Shown here: positions 45,673-55,328 of the stretch, one piece after another
Numbering within the stretch: the stretch's first letter is position 1
How the letters are laid out: each line of letters opens with the position of its first letter
Assembly: GCA_039640495.1 (NCBI GenBank)
Contig: CP046864.1
Span: 248,001-312,000, forward strand
Origin: Rhodobacteraceae bacterium IMCC1335
Lineage (GTDB): Bacteria; Pseudomonadota; Alphaproteobacteria; Rhodobacterales; Rhodobacteraceae
Length of the DNA stretch: 64,000 nucleotides
Direction of reading: 5' to 3'
Made by a program: the position numbers and the translations under genes
The notes under the pieces: generated by a model
The model's input: the letters and a program-made list of their open reading frames with translations, nothing else
Databases searched by the model: none
Told to the model about the DNA's origin: nothing

Positions 45673-46728
45673 ATGAGCATGGATACGGTCATTGAAATCT
45701 CCAATGTCTGGAAAATTTTTGGAGAGCGGCCGCAAGATGCGCTGCGCGCGATACGCGATAAAGGCCTCAGTAAAGCGCAGGTTCTGGCAAAGTATAACGC
45801 GGTTGTTGGGGTTGCAGATGTGAACCTTTCGGTAAATCGCGGCGAAATATTTTGTATTATGGGTCTATCGGGCAGCGGAAAATCAACGCTGGTACGCCAT
45901 TTCAACAGGCTGTTAGAGCCCACTGATGGCCAAATTCTGATCGAAGGCACGGATGTGATGGGCCTTGGCGTGAATGAGCTGCAACGGTTTCGAAACCAAA
46001 AGATCGGTATGGTGTTTCAAAATTTTGCCCTGATGCCGCATCGGTCGGTGCTGGATAATGTGGCGATGCCGCTGGAAATTCGAAATATCAGCAAGAATGA
46101 TCGCATGCGTCAGGCGGCTGCAATTTTAGATATTGTTGAATTGGGGGCCTGGGGCTCAAAATACGCGCATGAATTGTCAGGCGGTATGCAGCAGCGCGTT
46201 GGCCTTGCGCGCGCGCTTGCAGCGAATCCTGATGTGCTGTTGATGGATGAACCGTTCAGCGCCTTAGATCCGCTTATCCGTCGCCAATTGCAAGATGAGT
46301 TTATACGCCTGTCAAAAACCTTAAAAAAGACCACTGTGTTTATCACGCATGATTTGGATGAAGCCGTGCGGATCGGCGATCGCATCGCGATCATGCGCGA
46401 TGGCCGCTTGATCCAAACGGGCACCGCAGAAGAGATTGTGATGAATCCTGTTGATGAATATGTCGCCGATTTTGTCGCAGGGATTTCGAGGCTTAAAGTG
46501 GTACATGCGCATGCGGTGATGCAGCCTATCGAGGCTTATGTGCAAAGCAATGGGCCCTTGGATGCGCAGGCTCCGCGCGTGCAAATGGACGAAACGTTAA
46601 GCACGTTGATCACGCTTGCGATCGATAATGACAGCCCGATCATTGTGGAGTCTGATGAACAGGCAGTGGGTGTGATTTCTCGTACCGATCTCTTGCGCAC
46701 CGTTGTTGAAGGAACCGAAATGTCATGA
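45673..46728 (+). CDS. proV: betaine-type ABC transporter ATP-binding protein
   Basis: A 351-residue ProV/OpuAA-type ATPase. Walker A GLSGSGKST, signature LSGGMQQRVGLARAL, Walker B LLMDEPFSALDP and a C-terminal region with CBS-like ending (PIIVESDEQAVGVISRTDLLRT). The N-terminal NVWKIFGERP is the family start. ATG at 45673 or 45679; the open frame also has a TTG at 45655. It overlaps proW by 4 bp. Confidence 0.92.
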   Translation: MSMDTVIEISNVWKIFGERPQDALRAIRDKGLSKAQVLAKYNAVVGVADVNLSVNRGEIFCIMGLSGSGKSTLVRHFNRLLEPTDGQILIEGTDVMGLGVNELQRFRNQKIGMVFQNFALMPHRSVLDNVAMPLEIRNISKNDRMRQAAAILDIVELGAWGSKYAHELSGGMQQRVGLARALAANPDVLLMDEPFSALDPLIRRQLQDEFIRLSKTLKKTTVFITHDLDEAVRIGDRIAIMRDGRLIQTGTAEEIVMNPVDEYVADFVAGISRLKVVHAHAVMQPIEAYVQSNGPLDAQAPRVQMDETLSTLITLAIDNDSPIIVESDEQAVGVISRTDLLRTVVEGTEMS

Positions 46729-48266
46729 GTGAACCCGTGCAAAACCCCCTTGATCAACCGCAATCAGACGCTGCGCTGGCCTTTGCAGCCGAGCGCCGAG
46801 AGGATATTCGAACCTTCGTGCGCACGCATCCTGATTATTACATCGCGCAATTTGATAGGATTGGCGAGAATGCAAATTTCACGCCCACGGCCAATCTTAT
46901 GGCGGGTCTTTTTGGCCCGATATGGTTTGGTGCGCGGGGGCTATGGTCTTGGGCGCTGCCGTTTCTCATTTTGGAAACGCTGGCTTTTGTGCAAATCGCG
47001 CGGGGTCTTTTTGGCGATCTTGCGGCGGATGCGTTTGTGCGCATCGCCTCGATCGAGGGCACGCTGGAACTGCGCCGCAAGCAGTTGGCCGCGGCCATTG
47101 AGGCAGGCTCGGAAAAAGTGGCGGTTTATCAAAGGACAGTGGATTCCCTTGAAGCTGCGATTGGCGATATTCGCGCTGAGGCCGTGGCCCTGTCTGAGCA
47201 AGGGGTGACGATTGCCTTGCTGGGGCTTGGATTGTTATTGGTAACAAAGGCTGTGCAATTAACCGTCGCCAATTGGGCGTTAGAGGCGCGGTTTTCCGAT
47301 TGGGTCTCAGATCGCAGCATGCGCTCTGGCCTGCCTGTGTCGCAAATTCTATTCAGCGCGGCTTTTGTGGTTGCGATCGTCACCGCGGCGATGCTGCATT
47401 ACAGTTTTCCCGGCAGGTTTGGGTTTTTAAGCGATTTTCCAACCGATCCAGAATACCGGCTTTCGAGCATTGCGGGGGTTGAAGCATTCTTTGCCTTTTG
47501 CGTAGCCAACGGTGATGTTGTCTTTGATTTCATCACCTATGGCATTCGGTTGATCTTGGATGCGCTTGAGCTGATTTTCGTGAAAACCCCTTGGATCGTG
47601 ATTGCCGCAATCATCGTTGTTCTCACATGGTTGACAGCGGGCATCCGCACGGCCGTTTGGTCGGGGGCCTTCCTATCTTACATGGGGCTGTTGGGGTTTT
47701 GGGAAAAAGCCATGACAACCTTGGCCTTATTGGGAACGGCGGCCTGTTTGTCGATTGCAATTGGCATTCCTCTGGGGATGTTTTGCGCCCGCCGTCGCCG
47801 TTTTTATGCCTTTATCCAACCGATTATGGATTTCATGCAAACGATGCCAGCCTTCGTGTTTATGATTCCCGTTATTGCCTTTTTTGGCACTGGCAAACCT
47901 GCCGCCGTTGTCACGACGATGATTTTTGGGGGGACGCCGGTCGTGCGCCTGACCGTTTTGGGGTTGCGCGGCGTGCCCGATAGCGTGCGCGAAGCGGCGA
48001 TTTCTTTTGGTGCGAATAAATGGTATTTACTCACGCGCGTGGATTTACCGCTTGCCAGCCCGTCGATACGCGCAGGAATTAATCAAACGATCATGCTTTC
48101 TCTGGCGATGGTGGTGGTGGCTTCGCTGATTGGTGCAAAAGGTTTGGGCGAAGACGTGCTTGAAGCCTTGCAATATGCCAATGTGGGCCAAGGTATTTTG
48201 GCAGGGTTTGCGATTTTATTTTGCGCTATGATTTTAGACCGTATCGTGCAAGGGCAGCGCAAGTGA
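46725..48266 (+). CDS. proW: betaine-type ABC transporter permease with N-terminal extension
   Basis: A 513-residue ProW-like permease. The BPD permease domain (about 310-510) has the EAA loop REAAISFGANKWYLLTRVDLP. The N-terminal 280 residues (soluble Gln/Asp start, several membrane segments, a coiled-coil GTLELRRKQLAAAIEAGSE) are absent from E. coli ProW (354 residues). It overlaps proV by 4 bp. The extension is also found in related roseobacter-type permeases as far as I know, but its function is unclear. Confidence 0.88.
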   Translation: MSEPVQNPLDQPQSDAALAFAAERREDIRTFVRTHPDYYIAQFDRIGENANFTPTANLMAGLFGPIWFGARGLWSWALPFLILETLAFVQIARGLFGDLAADAFVRIASIEGTLELRRKQLAAAIEAGSEKVAVYQRTVDSLEAAIGDIRAEAVALSEQGVTIALLGLGLLLVTKAVQLTVANWALEARFSDWVSDRSMRSGLPVSQILFSAAFVVAIVTAAMLHYSFPGRFGFLSDFPTDPEYRLSSIAGVEAFFAFCVANGDVVFDFITYGIRLILDALELIFVKTPWIVIAAIIVVLTWLTAGIRTAVWSGAFLSYMGLLGFWEKAMTTLALLGTAACLSIAIGIPLGMFCARRRRFYAFIQPIMDFMQTMPAFVFMIPVIAFFGTGKPAAVVTTMIFGGTPVVRLTVLGLRGVPDSVREAAISFGANKWYLLTRVDLPLASPSIRAGINQTIMLSLAMVVVASLIGAKGLGEDVLEALQYANVGQGILAGFAILFCAMILDRIVQGQRK

Positions 48267-49003
48267 CCCCACTGGTTCTGGTCCATGGCTTTATGGGTGG
48301 GGGCGCGCAATGGGCCGGGCAAAAAGCGGCCTTGTCGCAAGATTATGAGGTTATTGCGCTGGATCTTCCTGGTTTTGGCGAGAATGCGCATTTGCCTGTT
48401 TTGGATCGTATTGAGGGGTTTGCCGATTGGGCCATCGCCGAGCTGCATCGGTTAAATCTGTCCCGATATCATCTTTTGGGGCATTCGATGGGGGGGATGG
48501 TGGTGCAGGAAATGCTGCGCCGCGACGCCCAGCGGATTGAAAGCCTTGTGCTGTATAGCACCGGCAGTGTGGGCATTTTACCGGGGCGCTTTGAAACCAT
48601 TTCCACCAGTAAGGCACGCGCCGCGCAAGAGGGCGCCACCGCCACCGCCCGCCGCATTTCTGCCATGTGGTTTTTGCAGCGCACCGCAGCTGAGGGCTAT
48701 GAAGCCTGCGCGCAGATCGCGGAAAAAAGCTCGCTCGCGGCGATTCAGGCGGGCCTGACGGCGATGGAAGCTTGGACGGGCGCGGCATTTTTACAAGAGA
48801 TTGATCTGCGCACTTTGGTTCTCTGGGGCGATCAGGATCGCACCTATTCTTGGCAGCAAACGCATTTGCTTTGGAGCTCGATATCGCAGGCAGAGCTGGC
48901 CGTGGTGCCCGGATGTGCGCATGCTGTGCATTTGGAAAAGCCCGACTTGTTCAACAGTTTACTGCGTGATTTCTTGAGCAATAATGCAAAGCGCGGCGCT
49001 TGA
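48263..49003 (+). CDS. alpha/beta hydrolase
   Basis: A 246-residue alpha/beta hydrolase with nucleophile elbow GHSMGG, oxyanion VHGFMGGG, an acid in WGDQDRTYSW and catalytic His in PGCAHAVHLEKP. The GTG at 48263 overlaps the proW stop (GTGA), so it is translationally coupled to the transporter. The frame extends to 48221 inside proW. Substrate unknown; it might release a transported ester. Confidence 0.85.
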   Translation: MTPLVLVHGFMGGGAQWAGQKAALSQDYEVIALDLPGFGENAHLPVLDRIEGFADWAIAELHRLNLSRYHLLGHSMGGMVVQEMLRRDAQRIESLVLYSTGSVGILPGRFETISTSKARAAQEGATATARRISAMWFLQRTAAEGYEACAQIAEKSSLAAIQAGLTAMEAWTGAAFLQEIDLRTLVLWGDQDRTYSWQQTHLLWSSISQAELAVVPGCAHAVHLEKPDLFNSLLRDFLSNNAKRGA

Positions 49004-49201
49004 AAGCCCGCGTTTCTATTACTTGGGTGGTTTTACCAAAGATCGGTTAGAATTCATCAGAAGATAAGCACCGCCCGCCTCTGAAACTGGTTACGCGCTG
49101 CTGCATACTTTCCCGCCGTTTGGGTTGTGCCTTACGTCATGTGCTGCAAAAACTCTCATAGAAGCGTTTGCTTTGCCTCAGGTGCTTTCAGAGCAGTAAT
49201 A

Positions 49202-50419
49202 TCAGCGATTCACAAAACCATGGCGGTCTATAAGAAAGCGATCCGACAGCGGCAAACTGGCGCCACCAAGGGCTCTTGCATCGCTGCCAATGGTGCCTGC
49301 TCGGGCCACTGGCAGATCGATCCCGGGTGCAATAACGCCTTTGAGCTTTGCATTGACGCCAGCCACGATCCGCGCGCGAATATCCTCTGGTAACCACCCT
49401 TCGACCATCACGCACTCGAAATCTATGATACAAGAGGCGGCGATAATCCCTTCAACCAATGCCGATACGGTTGCAGTGATCCATGTGTCGACCAGCGCCG
49501 GATCAATAGCCCAATTCTGGGTGTTTTCCCAAATTGTTTCTGCGGTGCCGCCCGCTTCAATTACGGCCTGCTCCAAGCGCACAAGCGAGGCAAGATCCAT
49601 CAACGAGATTGTTGTGCCATTGCTTTTGCGGATCGGCAACGGGCCCATTGCAGCGGCATTTCCAGTTTTGCCTGTATAAAGCGAATCGTCCAAAACCAGA
49701 CCGCCGCCAATGAAAAAGCCGATGAAAAAATATAAAAAATCACGCGGGCGGTCTTGAGCGCCAAAAACTAGCTCTGCGCCGCAGGCTGCGGAGGCATCGT
49801 TTTGAAGATAGATTGGAAAATCCCATTTCTGTGAAATTTTTTCGGTAATATCTTCGGTTTTCCAATCTTCCATATCTTTGGGGTCAAGGCCCAATGCTTT
49901 CGCCCATTCCCAGAGGCGAAATGGAATGGCAATGCCAAGCCCCGCGACGCGATCGCGCTCTTCATTGTTTAGGGTGTTAAGTAACCTTTCGATTGCCATA
50001 TGCGTGAATTTGATCACAGCAGCGGGTGAGGGGTAACTGTGCCGCTTGTTGATCCGCGCGCGGATCGCGCCGGTAAAATCAGTGATAACCAAATCCAAAC
50101 TGCGCCGCCCGACTTTGAGCCCCAGAAAAAATGCGCCTTCTTTATTCAGTGACATTGGCACAGAGGGCTGGCCAATTTTGCCTCGAATCGGTGTTTCTTT
50201 TTGTAATAATTTATCAGCTTCAAGCGCGCGGGTGATCACCGAAACGGTTTGTGCAGATAAACCCGTAGCGCGGGCGATCTCGGCTTTCGCCATCGGGCCG
50301 TTTTGTCGGATCAATGTCAGCACAAGCCGCTCATTATAAGCGCGCACTTTGGTTTGATTCGATCCGCGGGCATAGTGGTTATTGCCGCTATAAGTCGATG
50401 TTAAATCGGCCGTTTTCAT
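49202..50419 (-). CDS. frcR: ROK-family transcriptional regulator
   Basis: A 405-residue ROK repressor with an N-terminal winged helix (LTLIRQNGPMAKAEIARATGLSAQTVSVITRALE) and a sugar-kinase fold domain. The family zinc motif (CxCGxxGCxE) is missing: GNAAAMGPLPIRKSNGTTIS stands there. It is divergent from frcBCAK, as FrcR is in rhizobia, so it probably represses that operon. Start at ATG 50419 with AAGGA; the frame extends to 50479. Confidence 0.85.
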   Translation of the reverse strand: MKTADLTSTYSGNNHYARGSNQTKVRAYNERLVLTLIRQNGPMAKAEIARATGLSAQTVSVITRALEADKLLQKETPIRGKIGQPSVPMSLNKEGAFFLGLKVGRRSLDLVITDFTGAIRARINKRHSYPSPAAVIKFTHMAIERLLNTLNNEERDRVAGLGIAIPFRLWEWAKALGLDPKDMEDWKTEDITEKISQKWDFPIYLQNDASAACGAELVFGAQDRPRDFLYFFIGFFIGGGLVLDDSLYTGKTGNAAAMGPLPIRKSNGTTISLMDLASLVRLEQAVIEAGGTAETIWENTQNWAIDPALVDTWITATVSALVEGIIAASCIIDFECVMVEGWLPEDIRARIVAGVNAKLKGVIAPGIDLPVARAGTIGSDARALGGASLPLSDRFLIDRHGFVNR

Positions 50420-50642
50420 TTTCCTTAAGCAACCAATCCCTTTGTTTCTATATATTATTCTTACAGCTTTGTTTCTCAAACTGCAATTTTTAAACTTAAA
50501 TAAGAGTGATTTAATTATTGACAGTCCGTCAGAATCATTGTCCTTTTATGTCAGATTGGAAGGTCTGATCTGTCGGTCTTATGGAGTGAATCGTTCATAT
50601 GGGGTGATCCATGGGGTCTGATAATATTTTTGGGAGAAAAGT

Positions 50643-51680
50643 ATGAAACACACATTGAACAAAGCGCTTAAAACCGCGTGCGCCGCCTCGGCATTAACCT
50701 TGGCCTCTAGCGTCGCCTTTGCAGGCGGGCATGGCATCTCGGCTTGCCTGATCACCAAAACGGATACGAACCCGTTTTTTGTGAAAATGAAAGAAGGGGC
50801 CACTGCAAAAGCCGAAGAGCTTGGCATTACTTTAAAATCCTATGCTGGTAAAATCGATGGGGATCATCAAAGCCAAGTGGCGGCGATTGAAACCTGTATT
50901 GCTGATGGCGCAAAAGGTATTTTGATCACAGCCTCTGACACCAAAGCCATCGTGGGCCCTGTGGCGCAGGCGCGCGATGCCGGTTTGCTGGTCATTGCCT
51001 TGGACACACCGCTTGAGCCGATGGATGCAGCGGATGCAACTTTTGCAACAGATAACTTCCTAGCTGGTGAATTGATCGGCAAATGGGCTGCTGCGGCTTT
51101 AGGCGCTGATGCGGCAAATGCTAAAATCGGCATGTTAGACTTGGCTGTGAGCCAGCCTTCTGTTGGCGTTTTGCGCGATCAAGGCTTCCTGCAAGGTTTC
51201 GGAATCGATTTGGGTGACCCCAATAAATGGGGGGATGAAACTGATAGCCGGATCGTGGGCAATGATGTAACAGCCGGCAATGAAGAAGGTGGCCGCAAAG
51301 CCATGGAAAACCTGTTGGCAAAAGATCCGATGATCAATGTTGTCTATACGATTAATGAACCAGCCGCATCCGGTGCCTATGAGGCGCTGAAGGCGATTGG
51401 CCGTGAAAACGATGTTTTGATCGTGTCTGTCGATGGCGGTTGCCCCGGTATTGCGGATGTTAAAGCCGGTGTCATCGGCGCCACCTCGCAGCAATATCCA
51501 TTGTTGATGGCCTCTTTGGGTGTTGAAGCGATTAAACAATGGGCCGATGATGGATCCAAGCCCTCTCCAACTCCGGGTAAGAACTTTTTTGATACTGGGG
51601 TATCTTTGGTGACTGATAAGCCTGCTGCCGGTGTTGATTCGATCGACACCGCTAAGGGCACAGATCTGTGCTGGGGATAA
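50643..51680 (+). CDS. frcB: fructose-type ABC transporter substrate-binding protein
   Basis: A 345-residue periplasmic protein of the sugar-binding type 1 family (RbsB-like) with signal peptide (cleaved after AFA, about residue 28). [42 protein letters not shown] and [18 protein letters not shown] are typical. GGGAG precedes the ATG. In frcBCAK operons it binds fructose, ribose or mannose; the ligand here is inferred from context. Confidence 0.9.
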   Translation: MKHTLNKALKTACAASALTLASSVAFAGGHGISACLITKTDTNPFFVKMKEGATAKAEELGITLKSYAGKIDGDHQSQVAAIETCIADGAKGILITASDTKAIVGPVAQARDAGLLVIALDTPLEPMDAADATFATDNFLAGELIGKWAAAALGADAANAKIGMLDLAVSQPSVGVLRDQGFLQGFGIDLGDPNKWGDETDSRIVGNDVTAGNEEGGRKAMENLLAKDPMINVVYTINEPAASGAYEALKAIGRENDVLIVSVDGGCPGIADVKAGVIGATSQQYPLLMASLGVEAIKQWADDGSKPSPTPGKNFFDTGVSLVTDKPAAGVDSIDTAKGTDLCWG

Positions 51681-51681
51681 G

Positions 51682-51761
51682 ATCGCTAGAAACATCAAAG
51701 CTGGATCTTTAGCGATATCTTTGTAAACTTTGCCATGGGCGGTGCGTGCATCGTCCATGGC
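51682..51761 (+). promoter_or_regulatory. two stem-loops between frcB and frcC
   Basis: ATCGCTA/TAGCGAT (51682-51716) and GCCATGG/CCATGGC (51732-51761, extendable to about 11 pairs). Such hairpins usually stabilise the binding-protein mRNA or partially terminate, raising FrcB over the permease. Confidence 0.6.
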
Positions 51762-51808
51762 TTAATAAAATTATGCCATAACCAAAATGGCAATTCGGGG
51801 GCAAAGCG

Positions 51809-52867
51809 GTGTCAATCAGCGAAGAAAAAGGCCTTGGGCTAGATCCCACTGCAGAGGAAGTTTCGGCGTTTATCGAAGAAGAAACGTTGTCTGATAGGGT
51901 TCGCTTATGGCTGAGGCAAACGCCGGCTGCGGTTCCATTGGTGGTTTTGCTTTGTTCTTTGGCAATCTTTGGGTTACTGCTTGGTGGTAAGTTCTTTTCC
52001 CCTTTCGCGCTGACATTGATTTTACAACAGGTTGCGATTGTTGGCATCGTTGCGCTTGCCCAATCTTTGGTGATTTTGACCGCTGGTATTGATCTTTCTG
52101 TTGGCGCGATCATGGTGTTTTCATCGGTGATCATGGGGCAATTTACGTTTCGCTACGGGTTACCGCCGGAAATCTCTCTGATTTGTGGCTTGGCGGCGGG
52201 CACGTTAATGGGGGCGATCAACGGCGTGTTGGTGGCAATCATGCGTTTGCCTCCCTTTATCGTAACCTTGGGCACATGGCAGATTTTTCTAGCGTCGAAT
52301 TTCATTTATTCTGCCAATGAAACGATCCGCGGCGCTGATATTGCCGAACGCGCGCCGATTTTCCAATTCATGGGCAACAAGTTTAAAATTTATGGCGCGG
52401 TATTTACCTATGGCGTGATTTTGATGATCGTGCTGGCGATCATTTTGGCCTATGTGCTGCGCCATACGGCTTGGGGGCGGCATGTTTATGCTGTGGGAGA
52501 TGATCCGGATGCTGCGGAATTGTCAGGTGTTCGAACCAAACGGGTTTTGATCTCTGTCTATATGCTGTCGGGGTTTATTTGCGCCACGGCCGGGTGGGTC
52601 TTGGTGGGGCGGATCGGTTCTGTCTCTCCTACATCGGGTCAGTTCGCGAATATTGAGGCGATCACCGCGGTTGTGATCGGAGGAATTTCATTATTCGGGG
52701 GCAGAGGCTCGATCTTAGGCGCGCTGTGCGGCGCGTTGATCGTTGGTGTATTCTCTTTGGGGCTCAGAATGATTGGTACGGATCCGCAATGGACCTATTT
52801 GTTGATCGGATTGCTGATCATCGTAGCCGTTGCGCTTGATCAATGGATCAGAAAGGTGGCGGTCTGA
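51809..52867 (+). CDS. frcC: fructose-type ABC transporter permease
   Basis: A 352-residue permease of the BPD_transp_2 (RbsC-like) family. A soluble N-terminus of about 45 residues precedes some ten helices; GIDLSVGAIMVFSSV, GTWQIFLASNFIYSANE and GGISLFGGRGSILGA are family signatures. GTG start. Its TGA shares one base with the frcA ATG (TGATG). Confidence 0.92.
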   Translation: MSISEEKGLGLDPTAEEVSAFIEEETLSDRVRLWLRQTPAAVPLVVLLCSLAIFGLLLGGKFFSPFALTLILQQVAIVGIVALAQSLVILTAGIDLSVGAIMVFSSVIMGQFTFRYGLPPEISLICGLAAGTLMGAINGVLVAIMRLPPFIVTLGTWQIFLASNFIYSANETIRGADIAERAPIFQFMGNKFKIYGAVFTYGVILMIVLAIILAYVLRHTAWGRHVYAVGDDPDAAELSGVRTKRVLISVYMLSGFICATAGWVLVGRIGSVSPTSGQFANIEAITAVVIGGISLFGGRGSILGALCGALIVGVFSLGLRMIGTDPQWTYLLIGLLIIVAVALDQWIRKVAV

Positions 52868-53646
52868 TGGAACCAATTTTATACGCGCGCAACGCTGTAA
52901 AGCGGTATGGTCGGGTGGTTGCGTTGGATCATTGCGACTTTGATTTATATCCGGGTGAGGTTTTGGGCGTGATCGGGGATAATGGCGCGGGCAAATCCAC
53001 GCTGATCAAAGCTTTGTCTGGCGCTATTCAACTGGATACGGGTGACATCCATTTTGAAACCAAAAAGATACATTTCAGCAACCCGCTTGAGGCGCGTTCT
53101 GCGGGCATTGAAACGGTCTATCAAAACCTGGCCTTATCGCCTGCATTGTCAATTTCAGATAACATGTTTCTTGGTCGTGAAATTCGCACAAAAGGTCTGA
53201 TGGGCAAGCTTTTTTACAAGCTTGATCACGCCGAAATGGAACGGCAATCCAAACAAATGCTTGCGGATTTAGGCCTGTTGACGATCCAAAATATTGGTCA
53301 GACGGTTGAAACTCTGTCGGGCGGGCAGCGCCAGGGCATCGCAGTGGCGCGCGCCACCGCCTTTGGGTCGCGGGTGATCATCATGGATGAGCCTACTGCG
53401 GCGCTCGGAGTCAAAGAATCCCGTCGGGTGCTTGATTTGATCAAGGATGTGCGCGAACGCGGCATTTCGATTGTTTTGATTTCGCATAATATGCCGCATG
53501 TGTTTGAAGTGGCTGATCGCATTCATATCCACCGATTGGGCAAACGACTCTGCGTTATTGATCCCAAAAAATATGAAATGTCAGAGGCTGTGGCGATGAT
53601 GACCGGAGCGATGAAGCCAAAAGACTTGGGTGATGTTGCTGAGTGA
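52867..53646 (+). CDS. frcA: fructose-type ABC transporter ATP-binding protein
   Basis: A 259-residue single-domain sugar ABC ATPase. Walker A GDNGAGKST, Q-loop ETVYQNLALSPALS, signature LSGGQRQGIAVARA, Walker B IMDEPTAALGV and switch His in LISHNMPHVFE. Unlike RbsA it has one nucleotide-binding domain, as FrcA does. The frame begins at 52843, inside frcC; the ATG at 52867 is the better start. Confidence 0.93.
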   Translation: MEPILYARNAVKRYGRVVALDHCDFDLYPGEVLGVIGDNGAGKSTLIKALSGAIQLDTGDIHFETKKIHFSNPLEARSAGIETVYQNLALSPALSISDNMFLGREIRTKGLMGKLFYKLDHAEMERQSKQMLADLGLLTIQNIGQTVETLSGGQRQGIAVARATAFGSRVIIMDEPTAALGVKESRRVLDLIKDVRERGISIVLISHNMPHVFEVADRIHIHRLGKRLCVIDPKKYEMSEAVAMMTGAMKPKDLGDVAE

Positions 53647-54283
53647 CGAAACCTTTACCTTGTTCAGGCGCAAGCTTGACAACTTAACCCCGGCAGACCG
53701 CAGGATTATCGCCATTTCTGGGCCACCAGGGTCTGGCAAGTCAACCTTTGCCGATGCGCTTTGCGCGCGGTTCAACCAAGAGCGCGCTGCGCAGTGTCAA
53801 ATCATCCCGATGGATGGCTGGCATTACGATAACGCGGTGCTCAGCGCATTGGGGTTGCAGGCGCGCAAAGGCGCCCCCGCCAGTTTCAACATAGAGGGGT
53901 TAACCAATCTTCTGAGCCGTGTGAAAGCGGCTGGCAGCGATATCGCGGTACCGCTTTTTGACCGCGATTTGGATCTCTCGCTTGCCTCAGCGCGGATTAT
54001 TTCACGCAAAACTGAAATCATTTTGGTTGAAGGCAATTATCTGCTGTTGGATCAGCCTGGTTGGCAAGATTTACGCCTCTGTTTTGATCTTACTGCGATG
54101 CTTGACGTGCCTATGGATATTCTTAAACAACGCCTGCTGGCGCGATGGGGAAACCTGTCAAAAGAAGCGGCGCTTGAAAAGGTAACGGCCAATGACCTGC
54201 CAAATGCACGATTGGTTTTAGGCAATTCCGTATCTGCCGATATAATGGTAGGAAACGCTTCTGAAGCCGAGCTGCGCCTTTAA
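53633..54283 (+). CDS. frcK: P-loop sugar/nucleoside kinase of the frc operon
   Basis: A 216-residue P-loop kinase with GPPGSGKST near residue 30, MDGWHYDN, PLFDRDLDL and EGNYLLLDQPGW, matching the uridine/pantothenate-kinase-like FrcK. Its position as the last gene after frcB-frcC-frcA matches the rhizobial frcBCAK operon. It overlaps frcA by 14 bp. Start ATG 53633, or GTG 53630. Natural substrate is unproved. Confidence 0.88.
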   Translation: MLLSDETFTLFRRKLDNLTPADRRIIAISGPPGSGKSTFADALCARFNQERAAQCQIIPMDGWHYDNAVLSALGLQARKGAPASFNIEGLTNLLSRVKAAGSDIAVPLFDRDLDLSLASARIISRKTEIILVEGNYLLLDQPGWQDLRLCFDLTAMLDVPMDILKQRLLARWGNLSKEAALEKVTANDLPNARLVLGNSVSADIMVGNASEAELRL

Positions 54284-54311
54284 CCTATAGGGGGTCCTTG
54301 GCCCGATCAGA

Positions 54312-55328
54312 TTAATTTTCCGAAACCGGCTTGCTTTGCATTTTGCTTGCGGTTTCCCTTTGCGCGCGTTTGCACACCAGCGGCGGAAGGCCGCGATCTA
54401 AGAGCTGCAAGTCTTCCCAGACCATTTCCCCCATATCTTCAAAACATTGCTGTAAGGCGCCGGCGCGATGCGCAGATTTCAAAAACCCCGGAAGCTGACG
54501 CACCGGATGATCTGCTGGCATCGGTTCAAGCGGCCATACATCGCTTGCGGCGGTGATATGACCCTTTTCAACCGCGTTGATCAGCGCAGGGAAATCAATC
54601 ACTTCGGCGCGGCTGAGCAAAACCAAACTGCTGCCTTGGGGCATGCGCGCGATAAGGTCGGCAGTTATAAAATGTTGGTTCTCAGTCGTGACCGCGGCCA
54701 ACACAAAGATCATATCTGAGCTGTCGAATATATCTTCTAAAGAGCTGGGCGCGCCGATCCCCGATAAGAAAGAGTTGGGAAGCCAAGGATCGTATATTTT
54801 TATCTGTGGTTTAAAACCGGCCAAAATTGTCGCCAAAGCCTTGCCCAGATCCCCAAATCCGATCATGCCAATCCTGCCGTTGAACAACAGTTTTGCGAGC
54901 CGATTGCCTTCGAGCCCCCATTTTTCGATGCCGTTCTCAAAGGCTTGATGCGCGGCGGTAATTTGTCGGCTGAGGTCCAGCGCAAGGCCAAGAGCCAATT
55001 CGGCAACGGGCTGCGCGAAAACCGCGCCCGTGGTGACAACATGAATGCCGCGCTCAAATAGCGTGTCATAGGGCATGTTATCCATCAAATTTGATTCAAC
55101 GTTAAAAATGCATTTCAGCTGTTTCAGCTGCTCGAGCAAAAGATGGTCAAGCGGGGGTTGGCCGATGATATAATGGACCTGCGCGAGCACTTGTGGCGAT
55201 AGGTTTGATATCTCATCTTCAGAAACCTCGATCACCTCATAGCTATCGCGCAGTTGTGCAAGGCGCTTTGCGGTAAAAATAAGCTCTAAAGACCGTGGAT
55301 GCGGCGCGGAAAGGATGGTTGGTTTCAT
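54312..55328 (-). CDS. D-2-hydroxyacid dehydrogenase family protein
   Basis: A 338-residue NAD-dependent 2-hydroxyacid dehydrogenase. The cofactor loop is MIGFGDLGKAL. Catalytic Arg (LLSRAEV), Glu (WPLEPMPADHPVR) and His (SAHRAGAL) are present. It is convergent with frcK, 28 bp away, so it may belong to a separate unit; phosphoglycerate, glyoxylate and hydroxypyruvate forms cannot be told apart. Confidence 0.87.
   Translation of the reverse strand: MKPTILSAPHPRSLELIFTAKRLAQLRDSYEVIEVSEDEISNLSPQVLAQVHYIIGQPPLDHLLLEQLKQLKCIFNVESNLMDNMPYDTLFERGIHVVTTGAVFAQPVAELALGLALDLSRQITAAHQAFENGIEKWGLEGNRLAKLLFNGRIGMIGFGDLGKALATILAGFKPQIKIYDPWLPNSFLSGIGAPSSLEDIFDSSDMIFVLAAVTTENQHFITADLIARMPQGSSLVLLSRAEVIDFPALINAVEKGHITAASDVWPLEPMPADHPVRQLPGFLKSAHRAGALQQCFEDMGEMVWEDLQLLDRGLPPLVCKRAQRETASKMQSKPVSEN

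Noticed and set aside
50518..50546. TTGACA-based sigma-70 promoter for frcB
   Set aside because: A TTGACA exists at 50518, but no good -10 element is at 16-18 bp (TCCTTT), so I do not call it.
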